Positions 58,451-64,000 of a stretch of DNA of 64,000 nt are shown here, in pieces; position 1 is the first letter of the stretch, and the number at the start of each line of letters is the position of its first letter. This DNA comes from Agrypnia vestita (lineage: Eukaryota; Arthropoda; Insecta; Trichoptera; Phryganeidae): contig JADDOH010011063.1 of the NCBI GenBank assembly GCA_016648135.1, forward strand, positions 1 through 64,000, written 5' to 3'. Position numbers and translations under genes: made by a program. A model generated the notes under the pieces. That model saw nothing but the letters and a program-made list of their open reading frames with translations. It searched no databases and had not been told where the DNA came from.

Positions 58451-59117
58451 ATCTTGTATGCTTTTGAGATGTGGATCTATAGACGCATATTGAAAGTTTC
58501 CTGGATGGATAGAGTGACGAATGATGAAGTCGTCCGGCGTATGGAAAAATACCTTTTTGGTTTCTCGGAACCGAAATCAAAGGCGGAGGCAGACGAGAAA
58601 TATGATAAGGGCAAGTCTTATAAAGTAGGTCAAATTACAAATATTACTATTCACCAGTTTCATTTTGTTTCACACCTTGGTGTTGAAAATAAGAATAATC
58701 TAATTTTCTTAAATCTTAAACAGTACTAGTAGTAAATTAGATCAAATTAACTGACTCCGAAAGAAGCAAATTGTATTTAATGGACAAAAGCTTCGCAGCT
58801 TTATCTCCGCCCGCCATGATTCGACCTCCGATTATAATTTCCGATTTCAATTTATCGGAACCGGAGGTGCAAAATCAATCGGAAGTTCCGACCTTTTGGA
58901 ATCGGAGTCGAAGCTACGTAACATCCCTAGTGCGAACTATGAAGGTAAGAAAGCTGGAGCTGAAAAAAAAAAACATATTATGAAAGGACCAAAATATAGT
59001 CTTAACGAACTCATCATCCAGGGGAAAATAAGTGATAAAAGAAGCGTAGGAGGACGCCGCATCTCGTGGCTGCGTAACTTGAGGGGCTGGTTTAAGTGTA
59101 ACAATTTAGTACAGTAA
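58451..59117 (+). mobile_element. RTE-type LINE, broken reverse-transcriptase C-terminus
   Basis: The frame from 58454 reads AFEMWIYRRILKVSWMDRVT then NDEVVRRM, matching the AFEMWxWRRxLKIxWxDxxTN block of RTE-like LINEs. The expected continuation is found about 360 bases later: MKVRKLEL, then after a one-base frame shift at an A-run HIMKGPKYSLNELIIQGKIS and GGRRISWLRNLRGWF. The middle (about 58555-58920) is foreign and ends CATCCCTA, like a hAT end. Confidence 0.75.
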
Positions 59118-60139
59118 AATAAAATAAATTAACTTTTATTAAGTGAGTAAAGCCTCAAAATACGAGAACAAATAAAATATACTGTTTAAAATCATCTCTT
59201 TATATAATAAAAGTAAGTCTTTATATAAAAATAAAAGGCGTTTTAAAATCAAGAAAAAACGTCAAAATTTCTTGCAAATTTAAAACGTTACAACTTTCTT
59301 AATATTGAATATTTCAAAATTTCCTTAGTACGGATTCTAGAAAATGAGGTATACTTTATAAGTGTAAAAAAAACATAGTACGCGTACATATAAATATTCA
59401 TTAAAAATTAATGCCGCCTAGGACACAAAAAACAAATTTTTGGCCGCGGCTTGTCGTTTAATGCTTATATTTTATTAATTAATGTAAATAATGTTCAGTT
59501 TATTACTTTTATATAATAACAAAGGTTCTTCCTAAGATACCGCGCTAAAAAAATTGCAGTCTAGAGTATACATTCTGATATAAATGAATAATAAAAACCC
59601 ACATTTTCGTAAAAAAAAAAAAAACGCCGAAATATGCATTTGCAGTGAATGTGTCGCCTTAATTGGTGCCTATAAAAATAATTAATCACCTCCTTTTAAA
59701 GAAACACCCAATTTCTATCTACATCTTATTCTCCCGGGTGTGATGTATGCAACTCCAATAAACAGTTTGTTTATGTTTTTGTTTTCACGAATTAAAAAAA
59801 AAACGGCTACACACTGTTTTAAAACAACTAAAATACGCGAGCCACATTTAGACGGTACGTCTGGTCATTTGACATACATTAAAAACAAATTGAAATTTTA
59901 CGCCCGCCGGGAGTGTTATGGACGTGTCCAATTGAATAACACGAGTCGCATACGGCTTCAGCATCATCAACAGAGTGCACTGCTACAAAAGATTTAATTC
60001 AACCTCTGTTTATCGACGTGCAAACGTCCTAGCTCGCCCCCACCCGCCACCCCAAATTACTATTTTTTTATACAGGTGTAACAGAGCTAGTCCACAATAC
60101 TCTTGCATATACAACATGTCACGTAACGCAAACCCTGAA

Positions 60140-60560
60140 AGTGCTTTGTTAAGAATCGGCTACTGGTCCAAAATGTTCAAGAAACCATGATTGCATTTTT
60201 TTTTCAAGATTTCTGACTTATTTTTTTGCAAACAGTTGAACTATCGTTACAGTAAGTTATATCGATTATGAAAAAATCATTTGCTTCAATACAACTTAAA
60301 TAAAATGATAAAAAGCTTGTAAAAAAAAAACTCATTTCATTTTTTGTAATGTTTTTATCATTTTATTTAAGTTGTATCGAAGCAAATGAATTTTTCATAA
60401 TCGATATAACTTACTTTTTGCAAAAAATAAGTCAGAAATATTGAAAAAAAATGCAAACTTTGATAATTGCGTATCTCCGTAACCATCGATATTAGGTCGT
60501 GGTTGCTCGAACATTTTAGACCAGTAGCCGATTCTTAACAAAGTACTTTCAGGGTTTGCG
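60140..60560. mobile_element. Divergent fold-back relative of the array element
   Basis: ACGCAAACCCTGAAAGT, CTTTGTTAAGAATCGGCTAC at the left are matched in inverse at about 60520-60560. The centre pairs GCTTCAATACAACTTAAATA with ATTTAAGTTGTATCGAAGC. The part from 60210 to 60510 resembles the fold-backs at 49267 and 31070. The outer arms differ, so it is a separate subfamily. Confidence 0.65.
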
Positions 60561-61006
60561 TTAATTACTTCACATGTTGTAGATTCCTGTCTAAATTATT
60601 AGTCAAAAATGTTCTAATATCAAACTAATATAGTTATGGAGGTAAGCGATTTCTAAATTATTTTTTTTTGTTTTTAATATTTCTAACTTGTATTTGGATT
60701 TGTAACGAATCGCTAGTATGTTTATATACTGGTGCCATCTGTTTCGTTATACGCTAAAAAATGCGTAACACGTGCCCAGCATCCGCCAACAAATAAACCC
60801 CCCCTATTCTCAGGGCCGTCATTATATTATTACAACCCAAAATAGACAGTACTTATTCATGTAAGGGTAATTTTTATGAGGAATCTCAAGCCATACACAC
60901 AAGTACTAATGTTATTTTAAAAGTTTGTAGAAGTCGGTTATTTCACACACACCCACACAGATCTAATAATTTTCCCAACCAAAATGTCCAAATATTAATT
61001 GTAGTA

Positions 61007-61180
61007 GAGTAGCTTGTTGGTCTTGTGGTTAGGACACTCGCCTCGTGATACAAAGGTCGCGGGTTCCAAACTCACTCCAGACAGCAAGTTAGTCCTATTT
61101 TCACACAACAAGCGTTTAGTTTAGTTTGAAAATAGTAAGAATATTGATGTGACACGTATTCCGCGTTCGCATCTCTATTT
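61007..61180 (+). mobile_element. tRNA-derived SINE, copy 3
   Basis: Plus-strand copy: GAGTAGCTTGTTGGTCTTG, ACTCGCCTCGTGATACAAAG, a slightly mutated B-box GGGTTCCAAACTC, then the shared body ending CGCATCTCTATTTT and an A-rich run. Same family as 818-992 and 55573-55743. Confidence 0.8.
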
Positions 61181-61920
61181 TAAAAAATAATAATTAAATC
61201 TTTAAATATATTTTTGCTGTATTGATAGAAACATCGTCATTAGAAAAATGTTTCGATATTTCTCATATAAATACAGTACGTTTTTGTAACGACGTTTCAA
61301 CTCTGAGATTTAGACTGGCGGACACTTCCGCCGCGTCTCTTCAGTCGCGGAACGCCGCTACATCTCTTTCCATACATATGCGCTTATCAAACGCACTACG
61401 CGGATGATCGGTCGACCCATTTGCTTTGTCGATCTTGCTCAACGGAAAAGACGTGGCGGAAGATACGCGCAGTGTGGCGCCGGCCTTAAGGGGCTATTAT
61501 GTGGAATACCTAATCTGAAAATGTTATGTCATCTTCCAAGGTTTTTGCCAATATTCTATGTAGTGTTTATATTCTATCCGGCGTCTTTTCTGCGAAAGCT
61601 TTCGGAACAGCTGTGGATGTAAACAATATTGCTTGTTGACTGTTACGCGGTGCGCAGTGGCTCTGGTCCAGCACTAAAATACGGCGCAACGCACCGCATC
61701 GCGCGACCGCTCCTCAGAAGCTCTGGAAAGCTCCGCAAACAATCTCCGACTCGACCGACCGAGCGGGCACTGCAAAAATTATTACGGTGGCACTCCTCTC
61801 GAACGGACATCGGCCGTTTTGGAAAGTGACGCGTCAGGTGATCCTGACGAAAGTAATGTGATGATGCGGTGTGATGTTTTTTCATTGTAATTTTTGCGAA
61901 CGCACTCGAAAACTGTAATC

Positions 61921-62075
61921 GAGGAGTGAAAATTGGAGGCAGAAAGACTTCCTGTCTCAGATGTGCAGATGATGCAACATTGATCGCTACATCACAAGAC
62001 GAAATGATCGCACTACTTAGTCGTATTGAAGAATAAAGCTGGGAAATAAAACTGATGGATATTATCAAACATAAC
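61921..62075 (+). mobile_element. RTE-type reverse-transcriptase fragment with altered catalytic motif
   Basis: A frame reads GVKIGGRKTSCLRCADDATL and continues IATSQDEMIALLSRIEE before a stop. This is the palm region of RTE-like LINEs, where Y-A-D-D is expected; here it is CADD. Only about 45 residues survive. A 23-base hairpin (AACATAACCAGCTTTCCTG/CAGGAAAGCTGGCTATGTT) follows at about 62067-62121. Confidence 0.6.
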
Positions 62076-62379
62076 CAGCTTTCCTGAATGAATGTTCATC
62101 CAGGAAAGCTGGCTATGTTTGTTAATCCAGATCTTGTAAGTTAAATATTTTAACACAATTGTGTTTTATTTAGACTGGCCACCCTGATCCAGCAGGGGTG
62201 GGGGGTCGGCGTATAAGGATGTGCGCGCACGGGCGCGCCCTCTTCGCATACAATAACGAGGTCACGATAGCTAGGATCGGTCTGCAACACGTATTTATAT
62301 AATATGAAAGAACAGCGCTTACTACCACCTGTTCTTTCAGTAAAAAAACCGTATTCCCAATTGGGAATACACGACAAAA

Positions 62380-64000
62380 ATGTAAACTTTGAAGTCGCTT
62401 ATCGATATTAGTATATTGTTGATTAAACATTTTCGACTCATAATTTATGCAGGTATCTACTATTGTGGACTTTGGGATCCTGTTTGTAAAAATTTTAGGG
62501 TAATTGAGCTCTTGGAATATTTTAAGTTATTAAGGCAATTGAAAGCCGGTTTCACTCGCCTAAGGCTTGTCGGGATACGTTAACATTAATAGATTTTGAC
62601 TAATTGCGACAGATTTCAATACCAGAATCTCGACTAATTAGGTGAAGTTGCGAGTGTACACAACACTTCTGATAGATTATACTGAAACATTTAAAAATGT
62701 GCACGGTGGAGTCTTGTCATTAATTTTTATCTCCTGCAGATTAGGACATTGGTGCGCGGAGCCTGCTATCCATGATGTTTTTCATATACAATATGTTTTC
62801 ATTCCTTTGGCTTAATCGTCCACACCTCTCGTATGGTAATTCCCTATTCCCATTACGGAACAGTTTCGAATATGTATTTCCGTACAACACAAAATACTTT
62901 GAAAGCGATACACATACGGCGGCAGTGTTTAGATTTATTAATTCTCAGAAACCGACTGTGCGCTTTATTATTTGTTTTGCCGTGTGGAGATTAGAATTCC
63001 ATTTTTAGACCCCGCGCGCCAACAGTCGCTGATTTATCGAACTGCAAACTCAGCACCATCTGACGACCCGACACTGTTTCACTAAAATATTTTGTACAAA
63101 TAGAATAGCACAAGTAGAAAGATAATTAATATAAAAGTGCATTATTGTTTTTTCTAAAAAAACTGCCACTGCATTCGTCCGCGTGGAGAAAATATTATGC
63201 GGTCATAAACTAAATTTAAATTTGCAAATTGAGAATGGTACGACTTTAAGTATTTCCTGTACTATTTATTACATACAACGGAATCGTCGACACTCGCTGA
63301 AACAATACAGAAGCGACTCAAAGCGTTTAAGTTGCCTCTTTAGACGATTATTCAAAATAAGCTGGGTTGATAGACAACGTTCCCTCTAAGGTGTGCGGGT
63401 GTGCGGCCGCACACTTAAAAATATTTGACCAACATTTTATTAATGACTGACCTATTGGGGGTGAAGCATCAAAATCGGGAAAGATTGTTGTGCATTTAAC
63501 TTAAACGTAATTACTTCCAATTAGGTGTAATAATTTGATTTCAAAAAATTGTGCATACACATTTTTTACAAAATTTACTGCTCAGGTGAGTTTATATGTA
63601 GTCCGTACATATAATAGAAAAATTGGAGAGACAGTTTTTCATAGGGTTACTAATAGCTACGGGCAAATCTTCATTTCGGAACGAAGTCTTCAACATGTAC
63701 ACGTTCACCAATTTGAAGGATTCAAAGCGAACGCTTCATTTCTAGTTAGTACGGAATGCTGCTTGTTCGTGTAGTACTACAAAACTCTACTACTACAAAA
63801 TTGTGACGGGGGGATGGGAATTATATCTTTCATTTGTCCACCAAAAAATATTTCTGAAATACCACCAGTCTGAACAAAAAAAGTTTCGAGAAAAAAAAAT
63901 GCAAAATAATAATGAAATTCGTTTAAAAATTCACATACCAACCTATAACTCAACCAATTTGTGAATCTTTTGAACGAGTTATGACTCAAATTATATTTTT
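62380..64000. other. Right end of window, no gene recognised
   Basis: A half fold-back-like piece lies at about 62380-62480 (ACATTTTCGACTCATAATT). The rest shows only short unassigned frames such as 62772-63008 and 63535-63774, without family motifs or splice context. Confidence 0.4.

Noticed and set aside
60710..60735. Similarity to the SamDC block around SESSMFV
   Set aside because: GAATCGCTAGTATGTTTATA is close but needs a two-base frame change and the neighbours do not match.
1..64000. CRISPR arrays, operons, bacterial promoters or terminators
   Set aside because: None present; the window has eukaryotic gene structure with introns and polyadenylation signals.

Overview
This window is A+T-rich, repeat-laden nuclear DNA from an arthropod, almost certainly an insect. 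It holds a complete prophenoloxidase gene, the C-terminal half of an intron-containing fatty-acid amide hydrolase 2-like gene, the first coding exon of S-adenosylmethionine decarboxylase, and a dense mix of insect-type transposons (hAT, pogo/Tigger-like, PIF/Harbinger, Penelope-like, Jockey- and RTE-like LINEs, tRNA-derived SINEs). No bacterial, viral or organellar gene layout is seen. The order of insect cannot be fixed from the sequence alone.

Layout. Positions 573-10416 (+) carry six exons of the amidase gene, coding about 304 residues from the nucleophile-serine block to the stop. Its introns are full of transposons: a tRNA-derived SINE, an LTR-like segment, an inverted Penelope-type pair with a G-rich spacer, pogo-like MITEs and a hAT element with target duplications. 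From 10417 to 16200 there are MITE remnants and one short unassigned ORF. At 16370-16622 (+) lies a compact Inr+DPE promoter followed by exon 1 of S-adenosylmethionine decarboxylase; I could not find its later exons. A Jockey-like LINE, a hAT element and another LINE tail fill 20000-22600.

The gene at 23182-25302 (-) is an uninterrupted 706-residue prophenoloxidase with all six copper histidines, the Arg-Phe activation site, its own TATA/Inr promoter and a polyadenylation signal. Its coding sequence is much richer in G+C than its surroundings.

From 25.5 kb to the end I recognise no host gene with confidence. The region is a museum of mobile DNA: a PIF/Harbinger element with a transposase remnant (27.6-28.4 kb), a hAT element with perfect 8-bp target duplications (32.9-33.7 kb), a possible solo LTR (34.0-34.5 kb), a three-level nested inverted repeat (35.8-36.6 kb), a DDE-transposase-like N-terminal fragment (37.0-37.4 kb), a Penelope-like endonuclease end between inverted pseudo-LTRs (41.5-42.1 kb), and a tandem array of 2.3-3.3 kb units (49.27-57.8 kb). 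Each array unit starts with a fold-back element; two carry a fold-back that bears tRNA-like sequence in both arms, and three carry the same well-contexted 39-codon ORF. RTE-type LINE fragments and further SINE and fold-back copies follow to the end.

The three recognised genes belong to unrelated pathways (lipid amide turnover, polyamine synthesis, melanisation immunity); nothing indicates that they work together. The least ordinary parts are the intronless prophenoloxidase, the tRNA-carrying fold-back element and its recent SINE insertion, and the tandem array with its repeated small ORF.
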